DNA of 41,375 nt from Planctomycetota bacterium. GTDB lineage: Bacteria; Planctomycetota; MHYJ01; JACPRB01. A program made the translations under genes and the position numbers. Shown piece by piece: positions 25,105 through 33,095 of the stretch (position 1 is the stretch's first letter; each line of letters starts with the position of its first letter). The DNA lies in NCBI GenBank assembly GCA_016190175.1, contig JACPRC010000118.1, forward strand, positions 1-41,375. Reading direction: 5' to 3'. The notes under the pieces were generated by a model. The model was not told the DNA's origin. It did not search any database and saw only the letters and a program-made list of their open reading frames with translations.

Positions 25105-26633
25105 GGCCTCACTCCGATCAGGCGGCCGGCATCGCCGGGTCTCTTCAGCATCCGCACGTAGGCCTCCACGGGCTTCTCGGTCCTCGACAGGACGATGTTC
25201 GGGAGCACGCCGAGCGCGAAGATGAGGACGATCAGCGGCGCGAAGTACCCGAATTCGAGCGCTCCGATGTCGCGGACCTTCTCGTGCTTCGGGACGGAAA
25301 CCGGCCCGAAGAAGACGACGCGGTAGGTCCGCAGGAGGTAGAGCGCGCCGAGGACCACGCCGGTGCCGCCCACCGCGGCGGCGAAGGCGTGCCGCTGGAA
25401 GGTCCCGAGCAGGACGAGGAACTCGCCCACGAACCCGTTCGTGCCGGGCAGTCCGGCGGAGGAGAGCGCGACGATCATGAAGATCGCGGCGAAGCGAGGC
25501 GTCACCTTGGCGAGGCCGCCGAAATCGTCCACGCCGCGGAGATGGGTCTCGTGATAGAGGTACCCGACGAGCAGGAAGAGCGCGCCGGTAGAGATCCCGT
25601 GGTTGACCATCTGGAGCACGGCCCCCTGCGCGGCGGAGGCGGTGCCCGCGAAGAGGCCGAGCATCACGAAGCCCAGGTGGCTCACGCTGGAGTAGGCGAT
25701 GAGTTTCTTGATGTCGGCCTGCGCCAGCGCCATGAGCGCGCCGTACACGATCCCGATCACGGAGAGCGCGATGATGAGCGGCGTGAAGCGGATCGCGGCG
25801 TCCGGGAAGAACGGCACCGCGAACCGGATGAAGCCGTACGCCCCCATCTTCAAGAGCACGCCCGCGAGGAGGACGGAGCCTGCGGTCGGCGCCTCGACGT
25901 GCGCGTCGGGGAGCCAGGTGTGGAAAGGAAACATAGGAACTTTGATCGCGAACGAGACCGCGAAGGCGAGGAAGAGGACCGCCTGGGCCGTGCGCGCGAG
26001 GCCGAGCTGGTAGGGGAGGATCTGCTGGAGCCGCGCGATGTCGAACGTCGGCTCGCCGAACCGGTGGGAGAGGATGTAGCAGTACACGATCGCGCCGAAC
26101 ATGAGGAGGCTGCCGAAGATCGTGTACACGATGAACTTGACCGCCGCGTACACCCGCCGCGGCCCGCCCCAGACCCCGATGATGAGGTACATCGGGATGA
26201 GCATGACCTCCCAGAAGACGTAGAAGAGGAAGAGGTCCGCCGCCGCGAAGACCCCCATCATCCCGGTCTCGAGGAAGAGTATCGAGACGAAGAACTCCTT
26301 CACGCGATCGTGGATCGAGTTCCACGACGCCAGGATCGCCAGCGGCGTCAGGACCGCCGTGAGCACGACCATCGCCAGGCTGATCCCGTCGATCCCGAGG
26401 TGGTAGCGGACGTGGTAGGCGGGGATCCACGCGTGGTTTTCGACGAACTGCATCCCGGCGGCGTCGGCCTTGAAGGCGGCGAAGACGAGGAGGGAGAGCG
26501 CAAGGACGATCCCGGAGACGGCGAGGGCGACCCATTTCGTCAGCTCGCCCTTCGGGTCGCGCGCGAAGGCGGCGAGCAGCGCGGCGGCGGCCGGAAGGAA
26601 CGTGATGAGCGTGAGGTAAGGAAAGCTAGCCAT
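25101..26633 (-). CDS. nuoM: NADH-quinone oxidoreductase subunit M
   Basis: 510 aa. It is an antiporter-like proton-pumping subunit in the complex I membrane arm. 'HLGIDGISLAMVVLTAVLTPLAILASW', 'FYVFWEVMLIPMYLIIGVWGG', 'FPFHTWLPDAHVEAPTAGSVLLAGVLLKMG' and 'KKLIAYSSVSHLGFVMLGLF' are the standard NuoM signatures, including the Glu of TM5 and Lys of TM7. Length is normal. It is separated from nuoL by a 181-nt gap holding a hairpin, whereas its 3' end overlaps nuoN. Confidence 0.96.
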   Translation of the reverse strand: MASFPYLTLITFLPAAAALLAAFARDPKGELTKWVALAVSGIVLALSLLVFAAFKADAAGMQFVENHAWIPAYHVRYHLGIDGISLAMVVLTAVLTPLAILASWNSIHDRVKEFFVSILFLETGMMGVFAAADLFLFYVFWEVMLIPMYLIIGVWGGPRRVYAAVKFIVYTIFGSLLMFGAIVYCYILSHRFGEPTFDIARLQQILPYQLGLARTAQAVLFLAFAVSFAIKVPMFPFHTWLPDAHVEAPTAGSVLLAGVLLKMGAYGFIRFAVPFFPDAAIRFTPLIIALSVIGIVYGALMALAQADIKKLIAYSSVSHLGFVMLGLFAGTASAAQGAVLQMVNHGISTGALFLLVGYLYHETHLRGVDDFGGLAKVTPRFAAIFMIVALSSAGLPGTNGFVGEFLVLLGTFQRHAFAAAVGGTGVVLGALYLLRTYRVVFFGPVSVPKHEKVRDIGALEFGYFAPLIVLIFALGVLPNIVLSRTEKPVEAYVRMLKRPGDAGRLIGVRP

Positions 26634-26814
26634 GAGTCAATCCCGAGTTCGATGGCGAAACGCGTTCAAGGCGCCGTGCGGCGGCGGGCGATGCGATGTC
26701 GGATTCCCTCCTTCGCCCTGCGGGCTCCGGCGGGCAAGCCGGATGCCGGATGGCGGCACGAGCCCACACCCCGGCATCCGACATCCGGCCTCCCGCTTCG
26801 GTCCCCGATCCGAT
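26634..26814. repeat. nuoM-nuoL gap with CGGATG-type long hairpin
   Basis: CCGGATGCCGGATG (26739-26752) pairs with CATCCGACATCCGG (26775-26788), a 14-bp stem with one G-T mismatch and a 22-nt loop. A further GATGTCGGAT lies at about 26695. The remaining sequence has no ORF of merit. This gap interrupts an otherwise overlapping operon and resembles a dispersed hairpin repeat. Confidence 0.5.
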
Positions 26815-28734
26815 CTATCCAAGAAGCACCCGATAAAGCAGGTAGCCCAGCGTCGCCAGCACGCCGACGACGATCCCGCCGGCCGCGACGTTCACCGTCC
26901 CCGCCTGTGCCCGGCGCAGGCCGCCGCCCGCCAGGGACACGGCCCTGCCCGTCCCGCCGACGAGGAGCGTGTCGATGAAGAGCTTGTCGAAGACGAACCA
27001 GACGCCCGCGGCCGCCGTCTTGATCGGCGCGATGACGGTCCAGAAGTAGATCTCGTCGACGTAGAACTTGTTCGCGACGAGCCCGTGGAGCCGCCTCCCG
27101 GGTCCCTCCACGAATCGGGTCAACCCCGCGCGCCACGGCCCGTAGAGGAGGACGGCGCCGACGAACCCCAGCGCGAACGCGCCGACGGAGTAGGCCAGCG
27201 CCGCGTGGTGCGCCGCGGGACCCGGCGACGCGTGCGCCCGCCAGACCGGTTTCAGGAGATGCTCCATGCCCTCCTGGAGATGGCCGCCGAACGCAGACAG
27301 GACCGCGAGGATCGCCAGCGGCACGAAGAGGATCGGGCCGGTCTTGTGCGGGTGACGATCGCCGGCCGGGCCGAAGAAGACGAGGAGGATCAGGCGCGTC
27401 GTGTAGAAGGCGGTGCAGAGCACCGTGACGACGAGCATGCACCACGTCAGTTTCCACGCGGGCCCGGCACGGCTCATCCGGTCGAAGACGCCCACGAGGA
27501 TCGCGTCCTTGGAGTAGAAGCCGGAGAAGCCCCAGCAGCCCGCGAGCGCCAGGCCGCCGATCGCGAAGACGAGGAAGACCCAGCGCATCTGCGGCGCCAG
27601 GCCGCCCATCTTCCGGATGTCCTGCTCGCCGCCCAGCGCGTGGATGATCGCGCCCGCGCCGAGGAAGAGGAGGGCCTTGAAGAAGGCGTGGGTCACGAGG
27701 TGGAACATCCCCGCCGTGAACGTCATCGCCGCCATGCCGCAGAACATGAAACCAAGTTGGCTGATCGTCGAGTACGCCAGCACCTTCTTGATGTCGTTCT
27801 GCGCGATCGCGATCACGCCGGCCAGGAGCGCCGTCGCCGCCGCCACGATGCCGATCCCCGCGAGCACCGCGGGCGCCAGGACGTAGACGAAGTTGAGCCG
27901 GGCGATCATGTAAATCCCGGCGGTCACCATCGTCGCCGCATGGATGAGGGCGGAGACGGGCGTGGGGCCCGCCATCGCGTCGGGGAGCCAGACGTAGAGC
28001 GGGATCTGCGCGCTCTTGCCCGCCGCTCCGATCGCCAGGCACACCGTCGCGAACTCGATCACGCCCCCCGCGGTCCAGCCCTGGAACGGACCCGCGGTCA
28101 GTTTCTGACCGAGAGTCAGCGCCGAGACCTTGAGCCGCAGCCCCTCGATCCCGAGCGTCCCGGCCAGCGAGAAAAGGGCGAACATCCCGATCAGGAACCC
28201 GAGGTCGCCGATCCGGTTCGTGATGAACGCCTTCTGCCCGGCCTCCGCGTTCGGCATGTGCTTGTAGAGGTAGCCGATGAGGAGGTACGAGCAGAGCCCC
28301 ACGCCCTCCCAGCCCACGAAGAGGAGCGGCAGGCTGTCCCCGAGGACGAGGACGAGCATCGCGAAGAGGAAGAGGTTCAGGTACGAGAAGTAGCGCCAGA
28401 CGCCCTCGTCCTCGTGCATGTAGCCGACGGAGTAGAGGTGGATGAGCGACCCGACGCCCGTGATGACGAGGACCATCACGGCCGAGAGGCCGTCGAGATG
28501 GAGCCCCACGTCGACTGAGAATTCCCCCGCGGCCATCCAGGAGAAGTACGTGAACGCCGCCGTCCCCCCGTGGCGGACGTGGAAGAAGGCCGCCAGCGCC
28601 AGGCCGAACGAGGCGAACGGACCGAGCACCGCGATCGCCTCGACGACGACGCGCGGGAGGCGCTTCCCGAAGAGCCCGTTGATCAGGAAGCCGGCCAGCG
28701 GCAGGATGGGGATGAGCCAGAGGATGTCAGCCAT
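26815..28734 (-). CDS. nuoL: NADH-quinone oxidoreductase subunit L
   Basis: 639 aa, normal length. It is the largest antiporter-like complex I subunit, with about 16 transmembrane helices and the C-terminal lateral helix ('FVDEIYFWTVIAP' region onward). Signatures include 'LFVGWEGVGLCSYLLIGYLYK', 'SAQIPLYVWLPDAMAGPTPVSALIHAATMVTAGIYMI', 'NDIKKVLAYSTISQLGFMFCG' and 'HAFFKALLFLGAGAIIHALGGEQDIRKMGGL'. The start codon lies inside the TCAGC repeat tract shared with the nuoK end. Confidence 0.97.
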   Translation of the reverse strand: MADILWLIPILPLAGFLINGLFGKRLPRVVVEAIAVLGPFASFGLALAAFFHVRHGGTAAFTYFSWMAAGEFSVDVGLHLDGLSAVMVLVITGVGSLIHLYSVGYMHEDEGVWRYFSYLNLFLFAMLVLVLGDSLPLLFVGWEGVGLCSYLLIGYLYKHMPNAEAGQKAFITNRIGDLGFLIGMFALFSLAGTLGIEGLRLKVSALTLGQKLTAGPFQGWTAGGVIEFATVCLAIGAAGKSAQIPLYVWLPDAMAGPTPVSALIHAATMVTAGIYMIARLNFVYVLAPAVLAGIGIVAAATALLAGVIAIAQNDIKKVLAYSTISQLGFMFCGMAAMTFTAGMFHLVTHAFFKALLFLGAGAIIHALGGEQDIRKMGGLAPQMRWVFLVFAIGGLALAGCWGFSGFYSKDAILVGVFDRMSRAGPAWKLTWCMLVVTVLCTAFYTTRLILLVFFGPAGDRHPHKTGPILFVPLAILAVLSAFGGHLQEGMEHLLKPVWRAHASPGPAAHHAALAYSVGAFALGFVGAVLLYGPWRAGLTRFVEGPGRRLHGLVANKFYVDEIYFWTVIAPIKTAAAGVWFVFDKLFIDTLLVGGTGRAVSLAGGGLRRAQAGTVNVAAGGIVVGVLATLGYLLYRVLLG

Positions 28735-28759
28735 CAGCCATCAGCTTTCAGCAATCAAC
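28726..28759. repeat. TCAGC-unit tract at the nuoK-nuoL junction
   Basis: A run of TCAGCCA/TCAGCTT/TCAGCAA units covers the 20-nt nuoK-nuoL gap and reaches into both genes' ends. The unit is the same as in the left arm of the element at 12945-13024, but here without the inverted half. Confidence 0.5.
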
Positions 28760-29048
28760 CCTTGAGCGAGGTCAGGTCTCCCGTGTCCACCGTCCTGCGC
28801 GTCCGGAAGAGCGCGATCAGGATCGCCAGGCCGACCGCGACCTCCGCCGCGGCGACCGCCATCACCATGAGGACGAACACCTGCCCGTCCGGCCCTCCGT
28901 GGAGCCGCGAGAACGCCACGAGCGCGATGTTGACGCCGTTGAGCATCAGCTCGATCGACATCAGGACGATGAGCAGGTTCCGGCGCGCGAGCACGCCGTA
29001 GACGCCCACCGAGAACATCGCGGCGCTGAACAGGAGATACGGCAGCAT
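28755..29048 (-). CDS. nuoK: NADH-quinone oxidoreductase subunit K
   Basis: 97 aa from ATG 29048, coupled to nuoJ by TGATG. Three transmembrane helices with the conserved 'LLIVLMSIELMLNGVNIALVAFSR' (membrane Glu needed for proton transfer) and 'VMAVAAAEVAVGLAILIALFR' identify NuoK. Length is normal. The larger track ORF includes unrelated upstream shadow. Confidence 0.95.
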   Translation of the reverse strand: MLPYLLFSAAMFSVGVYGVLARRNLLIVLMSIELMLNGVNIALVAFSRLHGGPDGQVFVLMVMAVAAAEVAVGLAILIALFRTRRTVDTGDLTSLKG

Positions 29049-29545
29049 CAGAGTTTCCTCTTCGCCAGGACGACGCATCCGAGAATCGCGACGACGATCA
29101 GCACCGACACCAGCTCGAACGGAAGGGCGTACTGGTGGAACAACGCCCGCCCCACGTGCTCCACGCCGCCGAAGCCTTCGTCGGGCGGCGGAAGCCGGAA
29201 CCTCAACCTGGGCTCGCGCGCCAGCGGGACCGCGATCGCCCCGAACAGCAGCACGCACAGGAGCGCCAGGGCCCCCTTGACCCAGTCGGGGTGCTCGCGC
29301 CCCAGTTCCTCCTCCTTCAGGTTCAGCAGCATGATCACGAAGAGGAAGAGCACCAGGATCGCCCCCGTGTAGACGAGGACGTGCATCGCGGCGAGGAACG
29401 GCGCTCCAAGGCGCAGGAAGACGACCGCGAACGCCAGGAAGCACAGCATCAGGGCGAGCGCGCTGTACACCGGGTTGCGGCTGCGCACCACCATGAGGGA
29501 GGCCACGCAGCTCACGAGCGCGCACGCCAGGAAGACGTAGTCCAT
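29048..29545 (-). CDS. nuoJ: NADH-quinone oxidoreductase subunit J
   Basis: 165 aa from ATG 29545, just after GGGAG; the 11-residue upstream extension in the track lacks a better site. Five predicted membrane segments, with 'RNPVYSALALMLCFLAFAVVFLRLGAPFLAAMHVLVYTGAI' covering the conserved NuoJ TM3 region that moves with quinone reduction. The last part is variable, as is usual. It overlaps nuoK by one base. Confidence 0.94.
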   Translation of the reverse strand: MDYVFLACALVSCVASLMVVRSRNPVYSALALMLCFLAFAVVFLRLGAPFLAAMHVLVYTGAILVLFLFVIMLLNLKEEELGREHPDWVKGALALLCVLLFGAIAVPLAREPRLRFRLPPPDEGFGGVEHVGRALFHQYALPFELVSVLIVVAILGCVVLAKRKL

Positions 29546-29568
29546 GCCGCTCCCGAAGAACAGAGAAG

Positions 29569-29688
29569 AAAGAACCAAGAAGAGAGAGGGCGGGGGACGG
29601 ATCCCCCGCGCCCCCTCACGACGGGGCGTCCGAGAGAGAGGAGGGGGTTCGGGGGAGGCTTCCCCCGCCCCTTTCTTCTTGGTTCTTT
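29569..29688. repeat. 120-bp multi-hairpin inverted-repeat element at the nuoI-nuoJ junction
   Basis: AAAGAACCAAGAAGA (29569-29583) and TCTTCTTGGTTCTTT (29674-29688) are perfect 15-bp inverted repeats. Three hairpins lie between them: GCGGGGGA-cgga-TCCCCCGC (29590-29609), GCCCC-N8-GGGGC (29610-29627) and GGGGGA-ggct-TCCCCC (29651-29666). The TTGTTCTTTGTTCTT tail after the right end adds a short tandem repeat. The architecture (outer stem, three inner hairpins) parallels the nuoB-nuoC element although the sequences differ. Confidence 0.65.
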
Positions 29689-29704
29689 GTTCTTTGTTCT
29701 TTCC

Positions 29705-30121
29705 TCATCGGTTCATGAGCTTCTGCAGGTCGTAGATCTTCTCCTCCCTCGTGGTTGCGATCTGCGTGAACGTCGGCGTCAGCTCGATCGCGTCGCACGG
29801 GCACGCCTCCTCGCACATCCCGCAGTAGATGCACTTCAGCAGGTCGATCTCGAACGAGACGGGGATCTTGTCCCGGTCGGGCCACGGGGACGGCCCCGCG
29901 ACGATCCGGATGCACTCGGCGGGGCACGCCGTCGCGCACATGAAGCACGCGACGCATTTCATCCGTCCCTGCTCGTCCTTCTTCAGCCGGTGCTCGCCCC
30001 GGTAGCCTTTTCGCGGGATGTACTTCTCCTCGGGATACTCCAGCGTCGCCTTCTTGCCCACGAGGTGCTGGAACGTCCGGAACATCCCCTTGAACAGCGA
30101 CCCGATGTTGTAGTTGGTCAC
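29705..30121 (-). CDS. nuoI: NADH-quinone oxidoreductase subunit I
   Basis: 138 aa from GTG 30121, overlapping the nuoH stop as GTGA. Two [4Fe-4S] ferredoxin motifs, C56-x2-C59-x2-C62-x3-C66 and C97-x2-C100-x2-C103-x3-C107, bind clusters N6a and N6b on the path from NADH to quinone. 'YRGEHRLKKDE' and 'FEIDLLKCIYCGMCEEACP' are typical. It is slightly short at the C-terminus relative to E. coli NuoI (180 aa), but all cluster ligands are present. Confidence 0.96.
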   Translation of the reverse strand: MTNYNIGSLFKGMFRTFQHLVGKKATLEYPEEKYIPRKGYRGEHRLKKDEQGRMKCVACFMCATACPAECIRIVAGPSPWPDRDKIPVSFEIDLLKCIYCGMCEEACPCDAIELTPTFTQIATTREEKIYDLQKLMNR

Positions 30122-31173
30122 GGTTTGCCCCCCGTGAAGACCCCCACCACCGCCAGCAGCGCGACGTTCGCCAGCGACAGCGGCAGCAGCCCCTTCCATC
30201 CCAGGTTCATGAGCTGGTTGTACTTGAAGCGCGGGAACGTCCAGCGGATCCACACGTACACAAACAGGATCGCGAACGTCTTCGCCATGAAGACGCCGAC
30301 GGAGAGGATCCCGCCGAGCCACGAGTGGTCCGCGGGGTTCGTGATCCCCGGGAAGTACCAGCCGCCGAGGTAGAGCATCGTGACGATCGCGCTCATATTG
30401 ACCATCGCGACGTACTCGCCCATGAAGAACATCGCGAACTTCATGCTCGAATACTCGGTGTGATAACCTCCGACCAGCTCCTGCTCGCACTCCGGCAGGT
30501 CGAAGGGGAGGCGGTTGTTCTCCGCCAGCGCGGCGGTGTAGAGGAGCAGGATCCCCAGGAGCCCGCACGGAAGCGCGAGGAGGTTTCCGCCCCCGAAGAC
30601 GTTCCAGCTCAGGATCCCGCGCGTCTGCTTGGCCACGATCACCTGCGGGTCCACGCTCTCCGCCATCATGATGGCGACGAGGATGGCGAGGCCGAGCGTC
30701 AGCTCGTACGAGATGAGCTGCGCCGAGGCACGCAGCCCGCCGAGGAGCGACCACTTGTTGTTCGAGGCCCAGCCGCCGATGGCCAGCCCATACACCGCGA
30801 TCGACAGCACCGACATCATGAAGAGGACGCCGATGTTCAGGTTCACCGCCTGGAGTTTCACGGAGCCGATCTGGTTCCCCCACGGGATGACGGCGAAACC
30901 GATCGCCGGCGGGACGAAGACGAGCATCGGCGCGATGAAATGGAGGAGGCGATCCGCCCTCGCCGGGACGAACTCCTCCTTGAAGAACGCCTTGATCCCG
31001 TCCGCGACGGGCTGGAGCAAACCCCAGGGACCCACGCGGTTCGGTCCCCAGCGATTCTGGATGAAGGCGGCGACGCGCCGCTCGACGATCGTCATGATCG
31101 GCACGAGGCCGACGGCGATCCCCACCGTCGCCAGGAAGACGACGAGCTTGTAGAGGACGTCCTTAGTGACCAT
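30118..31173 (-). CDS. nuoH: NADH-quinone oxidoreductase subunit H
   Basis: 351 aa. The membrane-arm subunit at the quinone channel shows 'IVERRVAAFIQNRWGPNRVGPWGLLQPVADGIKAFFKEEF', 'NNRLPFDLPECEQELVGGYHTEYSSMKFAMFFMGEY' and 'WIRWTFPRFKYNQLM', the canonical NuoH/ND1 blocks carrying the Glu and Arg residues that line the quinone cavity. Eight membrane helices are expected. It overlaps nuoG by 11 nt and nuoI by 4 nt. Confidence 0.97.
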   Translation of the reverse strand: MVTKDVLYKLVVFLATVGIAVGLVPIMTIVERRVAAFIQNRWGPNRVGPWGLLQPVADGIKAFFKEEFVPARADRLLHFIAPMLVFVPPAIGFAVIPWGNQIGSVKLQAVNLNIGVLFMMSVLSIAVYGLAIGGWASNNKWSLLGGLRASAQLISYELTLGLAILVAIMMAESVDPQVIVAKQTRGILSWNVFGGGNLLALPCGLLGILLLYTAALAENNRLPFDLPECEQELVGGYHTEYSSMKFAMFFMGEYVAMVNMSAIVTMLYLGGWYFPGITNPADHSWLGGILSVGVFMAKTFAILFVYVWIRWTFPRFKYNQLMNLGWKGLLPLSLANVALLAVVGVFTGGKP

Positions 31174-32635
31174 TCGAAGCGGCCCCCTGGTTCCCGAGCT
31201 TCCCGTAATCGAGACCCGCCAGCGCCGGGACCTCCTTCGCCGCCTGGAGGAAGACCCCCTCCGCGGAGAGCGGCTCCGTCCCGAGCGCCTCCTGGAGCCA
31301 TGCGACCTCGGCGCGAACGGCCGCCGGCGGCTCGATCGCCTTCCGGATGCGCTGGACCCGGCCGTCCACGTTCATGAACGTGCCGTCCTTCTCCGCCCAC
31401 GCGCACGCGGGCAGGACGACCTGCGCCTTCTCGACGAGCGGGCCCTTCCGGAGATCGCTCACGGCCAGGAACTCCGCGCCGTTCGCCGCGGCCATGAGTT
31501 CGGGCGGGCCCTCCAGCTCCGGAATCCCGTTGAGAACGAAGAGCCCCTTGCAGCCGGCCGGGACCGGCTTGAGCTCGCCGAACAGTTTCTCGGCGAACCT
31601 CCGGTTCGGCGTCTTGTCGGGCTCGATGACGAGCCCTCCGAACTTCTTCCGCTCGCCGCGCGTCAGCGTAAGGAACCCGACCGGCGCCTTCCACGCCTCC
31701 GCGAGCCGCTTGACGAGCCACATCTCCTCGATCGTCTGGTACGTCGAAAGGACGATCCCGAAGTTCCCCTTCCGCGCCGCCGCGTCGAGGTCGCGCGCCG
31801 ATCCCTTCGACGCCGTGAGCCGGCGGTCGTCCGCGAGATAGCGCGTGTTGAGCCGTCCCTCGTCGCACATCCACCAGGTGTTCACGTCGGCGTTGACGCG
31901 CGGGACCATCCGCTTGATCCGGTTGTCGAGCGCGGTGATCTTGACGTTGCAGCCGCGCGCGCAGCTCGCGCAGACGGACTCCGTCTCGCGGGCGAACCAG
32001 ACGCGCGCCTGGTACAGGAAGTTCCGGTCGATGAGCGCGCCGACGGGGCAGAGATCGACGACGTTGAGCGAGACGGGGTTGTCGATCGGGATCGTCGGGA
32101 AGACGTCCACGACGCTGTGGTCCCCGCGATTGACGAGGCAGAGCTCGCCCGTCCCCGCGACCTCCTCGCAGAATCGGACGCAGCGGGTGCAGGCGATGCA
32201 GCGGCTCCCCCAGATGCGGACGTTCGGGCCGAGGTCCTTCGTGTGCTTGATGACCTTCTTGTCGCGGAAGCGGGAGACGCCGCCGCGGTAGGCGTACGTG
32301 TAGTCCTGGAGATCGCACTCGCCCGCCTTGTCGCAGATCGGGCAGTCGAGGGGGTGGTTGATGAGCATGAACTCGAGGACGTCCTGCCGGCCCTTCGCCA
32401 CCTCGGGTCCCTCGGTCGTGACCTCGAGATTGTCCGAGCACGGGTACATGCACGAGGCCTCGAGCTTGCGCGAGTTCGAGACCTTGACGAGGCACATCCG
32501 GCAGTTGCCGGCGGGGGAGAGGCCCGGGTGCCAGCAGTAGTGCGGCACGAACGCGCCGTTGTCGACGCACGCCTGGAGGACGGTTTTCCCCGGCGCGACC
32601 TCGACTTCCTTCCCGTTCAGCTTGATCTTGGGCAT
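31163..32635 (-). CDS. nuoG: NADH-quinone oxidoreductase subunit G, short form
   Basis: 490 aa from ATG 32635. The N-terminal iron-sulfur region is complete: [2Fe-2S] C34, C45, C48, C62; H94-x3-C98-x2-C101-x5-C107 for N5; C146-x2-C149-x2-C152 with C196 for N4. A further C222-x2-C225-x3-C229 with Cys in 'WWMCDEGR' matches the extra N7-type cluster found only in some bacteria. The molybdopterin-like C-terminal part is reduced to about 240 residues ('VLPACAWAEKDGTFMNVDGRVQRI' retained), against 650-900 total in familiar NuoG proteins. No frame break is seen, so it appears to be a compact natural form. Confidence 0.94.
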   Translation of the reverse strand: MPKIKLNGKEVEVAPGKTVLQACVDNGAFVPHYCWHPGLSPAGNCRMCLVKVSNSRKLEASCMYPCSDNLEVTTEGPEVAKGRQDVLEFMLINHPLDCPICDKAGECDLQDYTYAYRGGVSRFRDKKVIKHTKDLGPNVRIWGSRCIACTRCVRFCEEVAGTGELCLVNRGDHSVVDVFPTIPIDNPVSLNVVDLCPVGALIDRNFLYQARVWFARETESVCASCARGCNVKITALDNRIKRMVPRVNADVNTWWMCDEGRLNTRYLADDRRLTASKGSARDLDAAARKGNFGIVLSTYQTIEEMWLVKRLAEAWKAPVGFLTLTRGERKKFGGLVIEPDKTPNRRFAEKLFGELKPVPAGCKGLFVLNGIPELEGPPELMAAANGAEFLAVSDLRKGPLVEKAQVVLPACAWAEKDGTFMNVDGRVQRIRKAIEPPAAVRAEVAWLQEALGTEPLSAEGVFLQAAKEVPALAGLDYGKLGNQGAASNGH

Positions 32636-32641
32636 ATCCAG

Positions 32642-33081
32642 CCGCCAAAACGCCAAGACGCCAAAGGGCCCATCATGAGAGGACGACCCTCTGCAAACCG
32701 TCAGGTAGCAGAACCTCGTTGAAGTTCATCAGCAACCCGAGATGATGGCCCGTCGCCTTCAGGTACGATATCACTTGCGCCTTGTGGACCGGCGCCAGAC
32801 GGTCCGCCGCCTTGATCTCGACGACAAGTCTTCCCGCGACGAGGAAATCCAGTCGCCCTTCCACCACGGGACGCCCCTTGTACTTCACCTGAAACGGCTT
32901 CTGTCTTTCGAACGGGATTCCCCGCTCGCCGAATTCGATCGCAAGCGCCTTCTCATAGGCGGACTCCAGATGCCCGGGGCCAAGCACCGTATGTACCTCG
33001 ATCGCGGCTCCGATGACACGGTGCGCGAGATCGTCCAGTTCCTCTTCTGGTTCCCGTCTTGGCGTTTTGGCGCTTTGGCGG
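32642..33081. mobile_element. GxxExxY cassette bounded by inverted CGCCAA repeats
   Basis: CCGCCAAAACGCCAAGACGCCAA (32642-32664) and TTGGCGTTTTGGCGCTTTGGCGG (33059-33081) are inverted repeats matching at 21 of 23 positions. Each is made of CGCCAA(A/G)A units. They flank the body of the GxxExxY gene, and the right repeat encodes that protein's first residues after the Met. The block separates nuoF from nuoG, which are adjacent in most operons, so it looks like an insertion. No transposase is present. Confidence 0.65.
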
Positions 33082-33086
33082 TTCAT
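32673..33086 (-). CDS. GxxExxY protein
   Basis: 137 aa; GAGGAGA precedes ATG 33086. The name-giving motif appears as 'GHLESAY' within 'VHTVLGPGHLESAYEKALAIEF'. Downstream 'KPFQVKYKGRPVVEGRLDFLVAGRLVVEIKAAD' has the D...ExK arrangement of a PD-(D/E)XK-like fold, and 'HKAQVISYLKATGHHLGLLMNFN' completes the family. Function of GxxExxY proteins is not established. The N-terminus 'NRQSAKTPR' is translated repeat DNA. It is co-oriented within the nuo operon and so is probably co-transcribed. Confidence 0.88.
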   Translation of the reverse strand: MNRQSAKTPRREPEEELDDLAHRVIGAAIEVHTVLGPGHLESAYEKALAIEFGERGIPFERQKPFQVKYKGRPVVEGRLDFLVAGRLVVEIKAADRLAPVHKAQVISYLKATGHHLGLLMNFNEVLLPDGLQRVVLS

Positions 33087-33095
33087 ATCTTCTCC

